Assembly: GCA_030374805.1 (NCBI GenBank)
Contig: JARGSG010000064.1
Span: forward strand, 1-43,656
DNA length: 43,656 bases
Reading direction: 5' to 3'
From: Gracilaria gracilis
Taxonomy: Eukaryota; Rhodophyta; Florideophyceae; Gracilariales; Gracilariaceae
The notes beneath the pieces are model-generated. The model saw only the letters and a program-made list of their open reading frames with translations. It searched no databases and was not told the origin of the DNA. Positions 27,706 through 36,075 of this stretch are shown piece after piece. How positions within the stretch are numbered: the stretch's first letter is position 1; the number at the start of each line of letters is the position of its first letter. The translations under genes were made by a program, and so were the position numbers.

Positions 27706-29277
27706 ATGGCACCGCCACCTCCCCAGCGTTGTTCAAACCCCCTTCCTCCGCCTTTGCGACGCAGCCCCAGAAAACACCCAGCATCAGCTGCGGCGCAAAG
27801 TGCGCATACCACCACCAAAGTTCGTCCCTTGCAACCCGCTCTGAACTCCCCGCCAAAGGAACTACCAACCTCCAGCATAGTACCTTCATCTTCCGCCGTC
27901 ACCGTATCTCCATACGATGACCCACGATTTCGTGAAAACAATCGCATGGCTTTTGTCTACTCATTTTTGCTCAGTAGAACGGTCAAAGACCTTCGAAAGC
28001 TGTGCAAGCCGTTCAAGCTCAAAATCCGAAACCGTCAACATGCGCAACTTGTGTCCCAACTCGTGCTCTTTCTTCATTTGAAGAGCTTCGAGGACGTGAG
28101 TATCCGCGATTTCTTCTCCACAAACGAAGAAATGAAGGGCTACTTTGTTTGGGAGAGTGACGCCAAAGTTCTTAATTCAACTTTGTCCAAGCTACCGGAG
28201 GTTGGCGCGTTCGTAGATATGCTTCACCCATTGGACCGCCGAGAAGTAGCAGATACAATCCTGGCTTTCAAAACTGCCCAACCGTCGTCATCGGGATTCC
28301 CGTTCTCCGCAGAGCTGGAACTACCTGCGGATCCTAGCTTCTCTCTTAACGAATTTGCCAGGCTCTGCGTTATATTGCGTGACGACGATATGGCGAAAAA
28401 CGCGCTCGCAAAAGCCAACGGAGGGACGCTGAGCCGTTCTGAGTTGGATGCCAATGTAACAAGGGAGTCGTTCTGGGCGGTTATTAGTAGTCGGTTCAAC
28501 GATTTGCAAGTCGAGTCGAGGTGTTCGTTTACGGGACGTTTGGATGAGGTGGATTCCAACAAAAGACCCCTGTGTCTACGAACTGCATCGGTGCTAAAGC
28601 ACCAGTATGAAAGTGTCAGGAAACTGGTTACTACCGCTAAAGCTAACTGGTCGAAGTCGGGGCAAAACAACCCGAGCAATATTTCCAACTTTCTCCGCAT
28701 GACGGGTAGCGGTCAACTGACAGCCGAGTCGAAGCGCGCGTACGTATTCTTTATTGTCGCGCGCTTAGGAACCGCAAATGAGGCCGTCGAATTTATTGAG
28801 ACCACGTCAAAATTGGTGGAGGACTCCGAGGGAGGCGTCGAGGAAGGTCTGGCAATCAACTCTCCCGAAGAGGAAGCATTTTCTTTCCGCAAGAAGCGAA
28901 GCTCCAGTGGGCGAAACAGTGGGAGTCAGAAAGAACTGGGGGAGCTTTCAAAAGGCGTCGACTTCTCCAACAAAATTTCTCAGGAGCAGACGACCATATT
29001 AAGAGAGCAATTGAACTTTGAACGTGAGAAGTTCGCTCACACGGCTGGAGGAAGGAAGACCACGGAGGAAAAGGAAGCCGAGGTGTTTGGTGCCCGTGTT
29101 AAACTCGCTACTCTGCTGGCGGAGAGCTCGGTGCAGATAAAGCGTGTTCGCGATTTGAACGACGAGGATCTCACGCAGACTCTAGAGGAGAATCATCATC
29201 ACCTCTTGAAGAGGTTCAAGAGAATGATTCGGAAGAAGAGCCCTGAAGATGAGGATGGTGATGGTGGGTTTCTTTAG
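27706..29277 (+). CDS. Harbinger accessory DNA-binding protein (SAP-like + Myb/SANT-like, coiled coil), 523 aa
   Basis: Harbinger elements normally need a second Myb/SANT/trihelix-type protein that binds the transposon ends and helps the transposase; this uninterrupted 523-residue frame fits that role. Residues 1-75 are Pro/Ser-rich. Residues 90-124 (SRTVKDLRKLCKPF...VSQLVLFL) look like a SAP helix-loop-helix. Residues 254-330 (ESFWAVISSRFND... and LKHQYESVRKLV) match the spacing of aromatic and Arg residues in Myb/SANT-like or trihelix domains. Residues about 430-515 are charged and predicted coiled coil, ending in a basic KRFKRMIRKK stretch that could be a nuclear localisation signal. The ATG at 27706 was chosen as the first in the long frame; a slightly later start is possible. 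It converges on the transposase gene across the cargo. Domain calls are by eye. Confidence 0.75.
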   Translation: MAPPPPQRCSNPLPPPLRRSPRKHPASAAAQSAHTTTKVRPLQPALNSPPKELPTSSIVPSSSAVTVSPYDDPRFRENNRMAFVYSFLLSRTVKDLRKLCKPFKLKIRNRQHAQLVSQLVLFLHLKSFEDVSIRDFFSTNEEMKGYFVWESDAKVLNSTLSKLPEVGAFVDMLHPLDRREVADTILAFKTAQPSSSGFPFSAELELPADPSFSLNEFARLCVILRDDDMAKNALAKANGGTLSRSELDANVTRESFWAVISSRFNDLQVESRCSFTGRLDEVDSNKRPLCLRTASVLKHQYESVRKLVTTAKANWSKSGQNNPSNISNFLRMTGSGQLTAESKRAYVFFIVARLGTANEAVEFIETTSKLVEDSEGGVEEGLAINSPEEEAFSFRKKRSSSGRNSGSQKELGELSKGVDFSNKISQEQTTILREQLNFEREKFAHTAGGRKTTEEKEAEVFGARVKLATLLAESSVQIKRVRDLNDEDLTQTLEENHHHLLKRFKRMIRKKSPEDEDGDGGFL

Positions 29278-29401
29278 TGGTAAACGCTCGGTTCAATTGC
29301 ATCTATAGTTTTAGGAATCACTTATTGCTCTACATTTATCTGTTTGTCTGTTGTTAAAGTTTCTGCATCTTTCTCTTCCATTTTCTACGTTTGAAGGCGC
29401 C

Positions 29402-29692
29402 ATGGCTTCGTCTGTGCGATGTTCTCACAAGCCACACAATGTGCCTGGCCGACTCACCATCATCACCAGAATGGGTGCCGACAACATTCTTCAAGCTCCG
29501 CCCCCGCTCATTCGCGCCGTACAACGCGAGGGCCGCAACGTGCTGTGGGTGTCCGACAGCATGCATGGCAACACCTTCAAGACCGATTCGGGCTACAAGA
29601 CACGCTCATGGAATCGAATCATGGCAGAGGTGCGAGGCTTCTTGAACACAAAAGCTTATAAAACTCTACTTACATCGCCTTCAAACCCCTAA
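29402..29692 (+). pseudogene. Class II DAHP synthase fragment (shikimate pathway)
   Basis: The translated frame contains [51 protein letters not shown] and IMAEVRGFL in order. These correspond to the MGA...LIRAV...W-x-x-D-P-MHGNT...GYKTR...EVR core of class II 3-deoxy-D-arabino-heptulosonate-7-phosphate synthase, which condenses phosphoenolpyruvate and erythrose-4-phosphate. Only about 80 residues of a roughly 450-residue enzyme remain. The normally invariant Pro of DPMHGN is Ser (DSMHGN), and similarity stops near 29,646, before the frame ends at a TAA. It is therefore a captured internal fragment, not a working enzyme. No intron boundary was needed to explain it. Confidence 0.75.
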
Positions 29693-29720
29693 CAATAATC
29701 ACCCGCTCAACCCCGCCCAG

Positions 29721-30104
29721 TGCGCCGCTCTCAACGGCGAGTCTTCCGACGAGACTGCCAGTGATGATTTTCTTGCCTCTATCACAAACAGTACAGCTCC
29801 GCCGTGCGACTCCGCTCTGTCTGCGCTCGCTCGCATTGCAGAGAGAAACCCGCGTCGCCCGCTGTACATCAACTTGAGAAAGGTGCGAAGAAACCCAAAT
29901 TACACAGCATGGATCCCCGTCAAGCTCAACTACCTTGAAAATGACATTGAACTCGACCCATCTCGCCCTTACTTTGGCGAGAGTAGGACCCAGATGGACA
30001 AAGCTGAGGAAGCGTACCGCAAAATGCCCGAGGATGCCAGCCGAAGAAAGAGTCCTTCAAGCATACAAGCAACTCATCCTCTTCAAGCTTTCCAGAAAAG
30101 ATAA
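29721..30104 (+). pseudogene. Possible E(z)/EZH2 polycomb methyltransferase N-terminal fragment
   Basis: A 127-codon open stretch follows a possible splice acceptor (CCGCCCAG at 29713-29720). The segment TAWIPVKLNYLENDIELD followed by PSRPYFGES resembles the N-terminal region of Enhancer of zeste proteins, where W-x-P-x-x-x-N-(F/Y)-x-x-E-D and, about ten residues later, PY(F/M)G(D/E) are conserved. That region contacts partner subunits; the catalytic SET domain is absent here. Upstream sequence is acidic and Ser/Thr-rich (GESSDETASDD). The frame runs into unrelated sequence (QATHPLQAFQKR) before its stop. The match is short and made by eye, so the identity is tentative. It could be another gene fragment or chance. 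Confidence 0.33.
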
Positions 30105-30278
30105 ACATGAAATCTCCGATTCCAGAACGCCGTGTTTCTGCTGCTGATGATGAAGCAGAAGTAGCCGATGGAAAATCATTGTAGAGAACGACGGAATACT
30201 GATGACTGGGAATCCCCGAACGCAATTCAGAACCAAGAAGCGCTACTGCCGGGCTACATGTAAAGGGGAAGGTCCTTT
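30105..30278. other. Short gap, no gene recognised
   Basis: There is no recognisable coding, RNA or repeat signal between the E(z)-like fragment and the 3' end of the helicase-like ORF. A short + frame (MKSPIPERRVSAADDEAEV...) soon ends in a stop. Confidence 0.5.
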
Positions 30279-32351
30279 CTAAGTCGTTGCTCCTTCTGTT
30301 CTCGTGGTGTTCCCTGATTGTCCATATGACCCCGTTCGTGCTACCGAACTCGGATTACTTCCGACTGACCGACTTCTTTTTCGAATGTATGTGGGTTCCT
30401 TGCTCTTCAGGGATAAGGCATTTTTCCGCTCCACACCGTGAGGTCTATTGGAGTCTCTGTTGCCATCATCTTCATCGGTTAAATCAATCACATTGTTCTT
30501 GGTACCGTTCTGAACTCCATTTGGTTTCGTCTGAGCAGCCCAGTCTCGGGCTCTGCTTTGCTCATGAGGTACACGGCCGTCCTCATATGGTATTCTTCTT
30601 TGTCTGAAGACAATGACTCGACATCGGCCTCCGCCACCATCAATGTCGTAGTCAGGAAGCGAACAATCGAATCGAATGAACAGTGGAGTAGGTGCTAAAG
30701 GTCTTTGGACCCTACGTTGGCTCAGATTGGTGTCAGCAACAATCAAGATATGTACAACACCTGCAGCCAGGCCAGCAACGCCTTCATCATCTGTCTCCTC
30801 ACCTTGCCATAGGCTTTCTGTGTTCTGGGAAGAGATATACTGATGCAAATCAGGCTTCAAATGGCCTAAAACGGTTTGAATGTTCAACGCTCGAAACATT
30901 GGAATCCCACGCAAAACCTCACCCAACGCACATGTAACGATGGGATGTCCAGCATGGATCACGACAGAGAGTGGATGCGATTGTGTGGAACATGAGTATA
31001 CAAACTGCAACTCACGGATAAGATAGAAGGCTTTCTCTGACATGCCAACAAAATCGCTTTCCCCGAGCATTGTAGTAGGCGTGGCCAGGAAACGAGCAGA
31101 TAACCGACGACCCGCATGGCGTCTCGAGCGACGCTTTCGACGTTGAGAAGCTTTCAAAAAGACAGCAACACCTAGAGATCCTATCTCCCGCTTCAAGAGC
31201 ATCAGTTCATCGTTCCCGAGCTTCATGCTGCTGTTCATAACCGCAACATCCATCACACCATCCAGTTGTCGTTGACCTCCCGGTTCGTGAGAAGATTGCT
31301 CGCAATGAACACCGTATTGAATGTTCTCGACATCTATCAAACCTCCATGGGTATCCCTTGCACTTTTTTCATAGCAAGGACTCCACAGAACGTCGTGTGA
31401 GTTCTCAAAAGTGCTTCGAGACATGAGGTTATATTCAATGGAATATAACAACAAGCGGTTGAGGTTAATTCTGGCTATGGCAAGAATGAGGGGTCGGCGA
31501 CTGGGAGGAAGAGCGCGAAAGTAATCTCTGATTAGTGCAGCGCATGGGTGAGAACGCAACCCAGCTTCTTCTGCTTGGTCGACTAAGAGCAAGCTTATTC
31601 GCCGTAAATGCAGTTTGTTTGTTCGCGCATGGCCTAAGGCCAAATGTGGTTTGGTTATAACTGCGTCATGTTCTGCCAAGAGTGTGTCTAAAGCACCATC
31701 ACTTGTTACTTGTTGAGTTCCATATCGTATGGTGGGTGGCTGACCATGCGAAGAAAACAGAAAAAAATAGCGTTCAGCGTTGCGATTGGAAGTGAGTATC
31801 AGCACAGAGCGCAGAGGTCGTCTGATTGCCACGGGATCCTTTGAGCGGCGGATGCGCTGTACCTGAAGAACGTTTTGCACGGACTCGATGAGTAATCGCT
31901 CACGTGGGTTCTGAGGTGCATGGATGATGTTCTGGTTACGTGGGATGAGAATGAGCAAGTTACGAAGTTCGAGGCGTGGTAATGAACGTCGCAAGTCGTC
32001 TATATCGGAAGATGAAGACGGCAATGGCGCTGTCTTCGAAACGACTCGTTTCTCGGAAACTATCGTGAGGACGAACTCGGGGCGGGGCAACCCGCCCGCG
32101 ATGGTGGATTCCGGGGGATGTCCGACATGATGAAAGTACCGCAACCAAGCCGGAGAGCAAAAGAATCGGATGAAGGAGTCGTTGTTCGTGATTTGACTGG
32201 GAAGGGCTACGAAAGCCGCGGGGAAACCAGTACGTGTACTGAACGAGCACATAAAGATTACGAGGCACGTCCAGTGGTCAGCACGCCGGAAATGACAAGC
32301 GCGAGGATGCACCGTAGAGCTCGCAAAGTCTGCTATGGTTTGGTGCCACAA
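30279..32351 (-). CDS. Dicer/RIG-I-like SF2 helicase-related ORF lacking catalytic motifs, 690 aa
   Basis: This long uninterrupted frame has the outline of the helicase domain of Dicer and RIG-I relatives. Residues about 228-293 (DAVITKPHLALGH, then HLRRISLLLVDQAEEA, SHPCAALIRDYFRALPPS, RPLILAIA) parallel the family's VxTPQxLL / LLIFDECHHA...HPY..IM..FY...RP.ILGLTAS. Residues 462-585 (SVVIHAGHP..., VLGH, VVHILIVADTNLSQRR, TPLFIRFDCSLPDY, GGGGRCRVIVF) parallel the C-terminal helicase lobe up to motif VI. The DEAD/DECH box reads DQAE, motif III reads LAIA, motif VI lacks QxxGRxGR, and no GxGKT Walker A is present. ATP hydrolysis is therefore unlikely. Residues 621-627 (VIDLTDE) look like a SUMO-interacting motif. 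There are no PAZ or RNase III domains. Residues 1-90 are unlike the family and may be wrongly included. It could be a decaying fragment or a repurposed pseudo-helicase. Confidence 0.6.
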   Translation of the reverse strand: MWHQTIADFASSTVHPRACHFRRADHWTCLVIFMCSFSTRTGFPAAFVALPSQITNNDSFIRFFCSPAWLRYFHHVGHPPESTIAGGLPRPEFVLTIVSEKRVVSKTAPLPSSSSDIDDLRRSLPRLELRNLLILIPRNQNIIHAPQNPRERLLIESVQNVLQVQRIRRSKDPVAIRRPLRSVLILTSNRNAERYFFLFSSHGQPPTIRYGTQQVTSDGALDTLLAEHDAVITKPHLALGHARTNKLHLRRISLLLVDQAEEAGLRSHPCAALIRDYFRALPPSRRPLILAIARINLNRLLLYSIEYNLMSRSTFENSHDVLWSPCYEKSARDTHGGLIDVENIQYGVHCEQSSHEPGGQRQLDGVMDVAVMNSSMKLGNDELMLLKREIGSLGVAVFLKASQRRKRRSRRHAGRRLSARFLATPTTMLGESDFVGMSEKAFYLIRELQFVYSCSTQSHPLSVVIHAGHPIVTCALGEVLRGIPMFRALNIQTVLGHLKPDLHQYISSQNTESLWQGEETDDEGVAGLAAGVVHILIVADTNLSQRRVQRPLAPTPLFIRFDCSLPDYDIDGGGGRCRVIVFRQRRIPYEDGRVPHEQSRARDWAAQTKPNGVQNGTKNNVIDLTDEDDGNRDSNRPHGVERKNALSLKSKEPTYIRKRSRSVGSNPSSVARTGSYGQSGNTTRTEGATT

Positions 32352-32888
32352 ACTTCAGCATCTTTAAGAGTTGCCCGTTTTGTTTGCGGTTGAACAGTAA
32401 ACAGAAGCTTTGTGGATAGATACAAGGGTACGACGGTACAGGCTGGTTTGGCGGAGTAGCTAGAACACGTCACACGTGCTGCGATTTTGACCAATTTTCG
32501 TTTGATCCCCCACCCCGACAGCTGTGCGATCTGCGGTTACGAGCACTTCGTCAGAAGCCACTTGTCAAAAAGCCGCATGGCATATAAAACCGGTTGGTCG
32601 GACATGATTGGTGGAATACGGATTTGGCATCAATCGAAGGTAGATATGTTATCAAGCTGCACTTGAACACCTCACCACCGCTCTTCGTCTATCGACGGGC
32701 AATGCTCGGACATGAGTGCTGCTCAAGTATGACGAGAAGTTGCTCAAGGATTTGCAGTCCTAATGTCAGGACAACATCTATCGCTAATGTTTGATTTGGC
32801 CATGTGATCCGAGATATTCCCCACTCCAGAATCCGAGAACAATCATCAGCGCGAGGTTGCGAACGGTTACATTCGCCAATAAACGGCA
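32352..32888. promoter_or_regulatory. Intergenic region between divergent helicase-like and tocopherol cyclase genes
   Basis: No convincing gene lies in this stretch; frames of up to 69 codons show no family similarity. TATAAA at 32583-32588 is oriented toward the tocopherol cyclase, about 300 bp from its ATG. A CACGTG box lies at 32473-32478. Both are short, common motifs, so promoter function is only suggested by position between two divergent genes. Confidence 0.3.
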
Positions 32889-34264
32889 ATGATCGCAAAA
32901 AGTCAAGTAGAGAACATTGGATTTATCCCCAGTGCCCCGTTCAGAGTGAAGTCGTTCAACTTGAATTCAAGAACATCATCTGTGAGAATCCATCGAGTCA
33001 CAGAATGGACTGCAAGAGCTGTATGGCCTCAACCGTGTCAGATACCTCCGCTCATAAATTCAAAGCATGCGCTTTCTTATTATTCGCTTCGTCAACCTAA
33101 GGAGAACTTTTTCGAGGGATGGTATTTGAGGATATCTATTCCTAAGACAAATGAAAGCTTTGCCTTCATGTTCGCAATTGAAGCACCTGGAGAAGGAACG
33201 GTACAGCTTTTATCGTCTGACGATTCGTTATATGTTTCCAAATTGGCTAAAGAGTGCGGCAAGTTTTATGGAAGTACGAATTGATTCGATATTGGGCACT
33301 GGGTTCACAAGTCAGACAAGGATAGTAGTCACGATTCCAAAACCGCAGACCACTCTACTCTGAGGGGATATCAGATATCTGACACCTCCACTCATGGGCT
33401 GTTTGACAGCGATGGTGAACTGCCTAGCTCAACGCAAATTCAGTGGGGGATTGACTATACGCCAATGCTAACATGGGGAAGTCGCGGAAGCTCGCCTCAT
33501 ACATCGTCTTGGCTTGCGAAGTTTGGAATATTTGAACCGGGGTATCAAGTACTTATGGCGCATGGCGCAATAAGCAGGGGAGACATTCGCTGCGGGGATG
33601 TGGAAGTGGACGTAACAGGTGGTTCTGTTTACTGCGAGAAGAACTGGGGACGCTCATTCCCAAGTCGATGGTGGTGGGTTCAAGCTAATGAGTTCGAGGA
33701 TGAAGCAGACTTGTCAATTTTGGCTCTCGGCGCGATACGAGAAGTTGTAGTCAAGACTGAAACAATCGGGATGCTATGCGTGCACTATAAGGGAGAAATG
33801 TACGAGTTTACTCCATGTAAGTCACCGCATTATGTACGCTACCTGGGCTTTAGAAGAAGCGAAACGAGAGACTAACTGTTGTGATGTGAGCAGGGAGCTG
33901 TGAGTATGTGAAGTGGGACGTGGATGACTGGGGTTGTTGGAAGGCTTCGGCAAAGGCGCTGACAGGCCACGAGATGATTATTGAAGCGCGCACAGACGAG
34001 CGTCCTGTACAGGTTCTAGGACCATCGAAGGAGGGGATGGTGTTCAATGTGCGAGACTGCTCGCGTGGGGAACTGAGCGCGACTCTGAAGGGCGCAGACG
34101 GCGAAATCATTCTAGAGCGCATGACGTGCCACAACGCGCAAGTGGAGGTTGGCGGAGAGTGGGAGGGTCGATGGGTGGAACATGTGCCGTCGTTTTCGCC
34201 GCTACTGCGCTTCATCATTCACTCGTTCAACGGGCCGAAAGTGGCCACCACTCCTCACACGTAA
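32889..34264 (+). pseudogene. VTE1: Tocopherol cyclase (VTE1-type), nearly full length with one in-frame TGA
   Basis: Tocopherol cyclase closes the chromanol ring of vitamin E precursors in plastids (plastoglobules in plants). Proposed exons are 32889-33816 and 33894-34264. The intron (GTAAGT...GTGAGCAG) has ACTAAC at 33871-33876, and splicing recreates the conserved PW of EFTPW followed by KWDVDDWGCW. Family landmarks appear in order: NFFEGWY (residues 73-79), FAFMFAIE, IFEPGYQVLMAHG, YCEKNWGRSFPSRWWWVQ (about 248-265), LCVHYKGEMYEF and a C-terminal GEWEGRW. The product would be about 432 codons, the usual size, with a Ser/Arg-rich N-terminus that could be a transit peptide. A single TGA at codon 132 (33282-33284) interrupts it, with the frame and similarity (FDIGHWV) continuing straight after. 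Alternatives are a 42-nt retained intron (33277-33318) or a sequencing error. It lies inside the transposon as cargo. Confidence 0.85.
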
Positions 34265-34513
34265 AAGGTGAGACGTAGCGCTATCGACATGACCAAGCGC
34301 AACAAACAAGACACTCGCTGTTCAGCAAGACACTCGCTGTTCAGCGAGCGGCACGAGCGATGCACCTCCACTTGGGCGTTTTTGTCAAAGTTTCGCTTTT
34401 GCCGACAGCTCACTTTCACTTTTCGCTTCGCTCACGCCACAAGCGCCGCGCGCCGCTATACCGCACCTCATCAACCGGCTGTGTCTGCAACATGGGTGAC
34501 GCACCAGTCAGAA

Positions 34514-35453
34514 ATGGCGACCGATGCGTCTCCGTCAAGCATGTGGGCGCTCATTGACCAGCATCGCATTCACTCTCGCAACCAGCAACTTCGTCTAAAC
34601 CGCTCTATAATAGATGCCAAACTGCAACAAGAGCACTTGAAGCACTGGAAGGTCCAACCGAATCATGAAGCTTTCAAGTCAGTAGGCGGTCAGATAGGGT
34701 GCACCATTCTCATCTCGTGGCTGTATGACGCATGCAGCACACGCAATCTGAAGCCTTCAATACCATTTCTTGCCGTCAACTACGTGGACCGAATGCTGTC
34801 AACAGGCTGCCATTCTCCGAGCCTAGCACAGATCGTCGCATCAGTTTGCATTCGCCTTGCAGCAAAGATGGAGCAAGTCGGAGGAGACAACATGGATGTT
34901 CCAAACTTCACGCACCGTCCTCTTCCACTGCATTTTGAGCTATATGTTCTCAACTCGTTGAAGTGGCAGATGAATGTTCCTACCATCCATTCGTTTTTGA
35001 CCATGTTTGCCGACCTGGTTTGGTTACCGCCTTGCTCACGGGCTCGGGTTTAGGAATATGCAAAGCACATATCTCTCTGTGAGTTTTTTCTTCCACCAAC
35101 GAACCTTCTTATTATTAGTTGATTGATCTCTGACTCAGCAGCCAGGTGTGGAATCTCAACATTTTTACCCGTCATCTCTTGCGTTGGTGTGTATCCTCTT
35201 GCTGGAACAGCATAGTCTGTTGCCTCTTCCTTGCAAGACGCTTGCTTTCGGGCTTGTACGCGAGCTAAGGCTAAATGCAAACGAGGTGTCAGACGCGTTC
35301 AAGACATTTCGACACGTCTGCTTCTCTTTCAATTGTGAACACCATGAAGATGATCATTATCAACAAAATGGCACAGACAGCTCGTCCACCACGGCGTATC
35401 CCGACTCAACTTCGACACAAAGCTCTACTGCGCAACCTGACGTGCCAGCATGA
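34514..35453 (+). CDS. D-type-like cyclin, intron-containing (exon model inferred)
   Basis: Cyclins bind and activate cyclin-dependent kinases. Residues from about 45 match the cyclin box: LISWLYDACSTRNLKPSIPFLAVNYVDRML, LAQIVASVCIRLAAKMEQ and LYVLNSLKWQMNVPTIHSFLTMF. The long frame stops at a TAG at 35051. A 36-nt intron (35018-35053) would remove it and give EYAKHISL. A second 67-nt intron (35079-35145, GTGAGT...GCCAG) then joins to CVESQHFYPSSLALVCILLLEQ. This resembles the second cyclin fold of D-type cyclins (HAQ.FIALC...PPSM.A). All three exons stay in frame and give 278 residues. The tail is Ser/Thr/Gln-rich, as in unstable cyclins. I chose the ATG at 34514 because upstream in-frame residues look unlike a cyclin. 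A 36-nt intron is very short, so a degenerate copy with a nonsense codon is the alternative. Confidence 0.6.
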
Positions 35454-35581
35454 TGCACAGGGCATCGTGATGGGAAGGCTACCGCGCATGCGATCGACTG
35501 CAGCAGATGAATGTGACAACGAAAAGAGGCAGTGAACTGTACACTTCATATGTTTAAAGAATCGATGGCTTAAGGTGTAGT
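35454..35581. other. Convergent 3' spacer
   Basis: About 130 bp separate the 3' ends of the cyclin (+) and the winged-helix-like fragment (-). No gene or repeat is seen here. Confidence 0.5.
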
Positions 35582-36028
35582 CTATGATTTTGGATAAGTG
35601 AGCTGCCAACCTTTCTTATTAGCAGTAACCACAGCCAAAGCCCTTAGCACTTCGAACTTTTCCATAGATTTGTCTCCCATAGCAGCCATGAGTGTCTTGC
35701 TAGTCACAGGAGCATTATCCTGCGCGTGCAAAAATGTGAACACCTTTTCGTAGAACGCATTCATCTCTACAAGCTTCCCTGCGCGAACTTTGATATTCCG
35801 CGGCAGGCGATTATAGGACGCTTTCAAAATGGGTTGAAACGAATGGGATGCAGCGCGATTAGAGTTTGCAGTGGGGGTGGGGGCTTGAGATGAGCTGGGC
35901 TTCGGTTTCTGTTTTTGTTTAAGCTTTTGCTTTTGCTTGGGATTCCGTGGAGGTTGCTTGGTAACTGGGGATTTGATAACTGGGCTCTCCAGGGCCGCAA
36001 CTCGATCTGGATTAAGGTCTATATTCTC
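35582..36028 (-). pseudogene. C-terminal fragment with Lys/Gln-rich linker and winged-helix-like end, 148 codons
   Basis: This frame has no convincing start of its own. It begins right after an intron-acceptor-like sequence (TTCCTCCTCAG, 36029-36039 on the minus strand) and reads ENIDLNPDRVAALESP. It then has a basic Lys/Gln stretch (KQKQKLKQKQKPK), a Ser/Pro-rich region and about 75 residues ending KKGWQLTYPKS. The last part (KLVEMNAFYEKVFTFLHAQD, VTSKTLMAAMGDKS, FEVLRALAVV) has the spacing of a winged-helix domain. The C-terminal domain of Cdt1 and the SKA1 microtubule-binding domain are the nearest things I recognise; neither is secure. The upstream exons are missing and replaced by an ABC transporter fragment, consistent with capture of a 3' gene end. 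Confidence 0.35.
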
Positions 36029-36075
36029 CTGAGGAGGAAGTATATGGGCAGAAAGCGCGTCGGTAGTAGCTTGAC
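36029..36075 (-). other. Possible 47-nt intron at the junction of two captured fragments
   Basis: Read on the minus strand, GTCAAG follows the codon CAA of the ABC transporter frame, and a pyrimidine-rich tract ends in CTCAG just before GAGAATATAGAC. Removing it joins the two frames in phase 0. The acceptor looks good but the donor is weak. If it is not spliced, the ABC frame ends at a TAG at 36019. Confidence 0.3.

Noticed and set aside
27363..27947. Overlapping frames of 120-185 codons on both strands upstream of the Myb-like gene
   Set aside because: They overlap the transposon's subterminal region and the start of the 523-residue frame. None shows a recognisable domain.
28224..28700. 158-codon antisense frame inside the Myb-like gene
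   Set aside because: It is the shadow of the sense coding frame and has no family similarity.
32594..32898. Short frames in the spacer upstream of tocopherol cyclase
   Set aside because: No domain or splice context supports them. The region is better read as a 5' flank.
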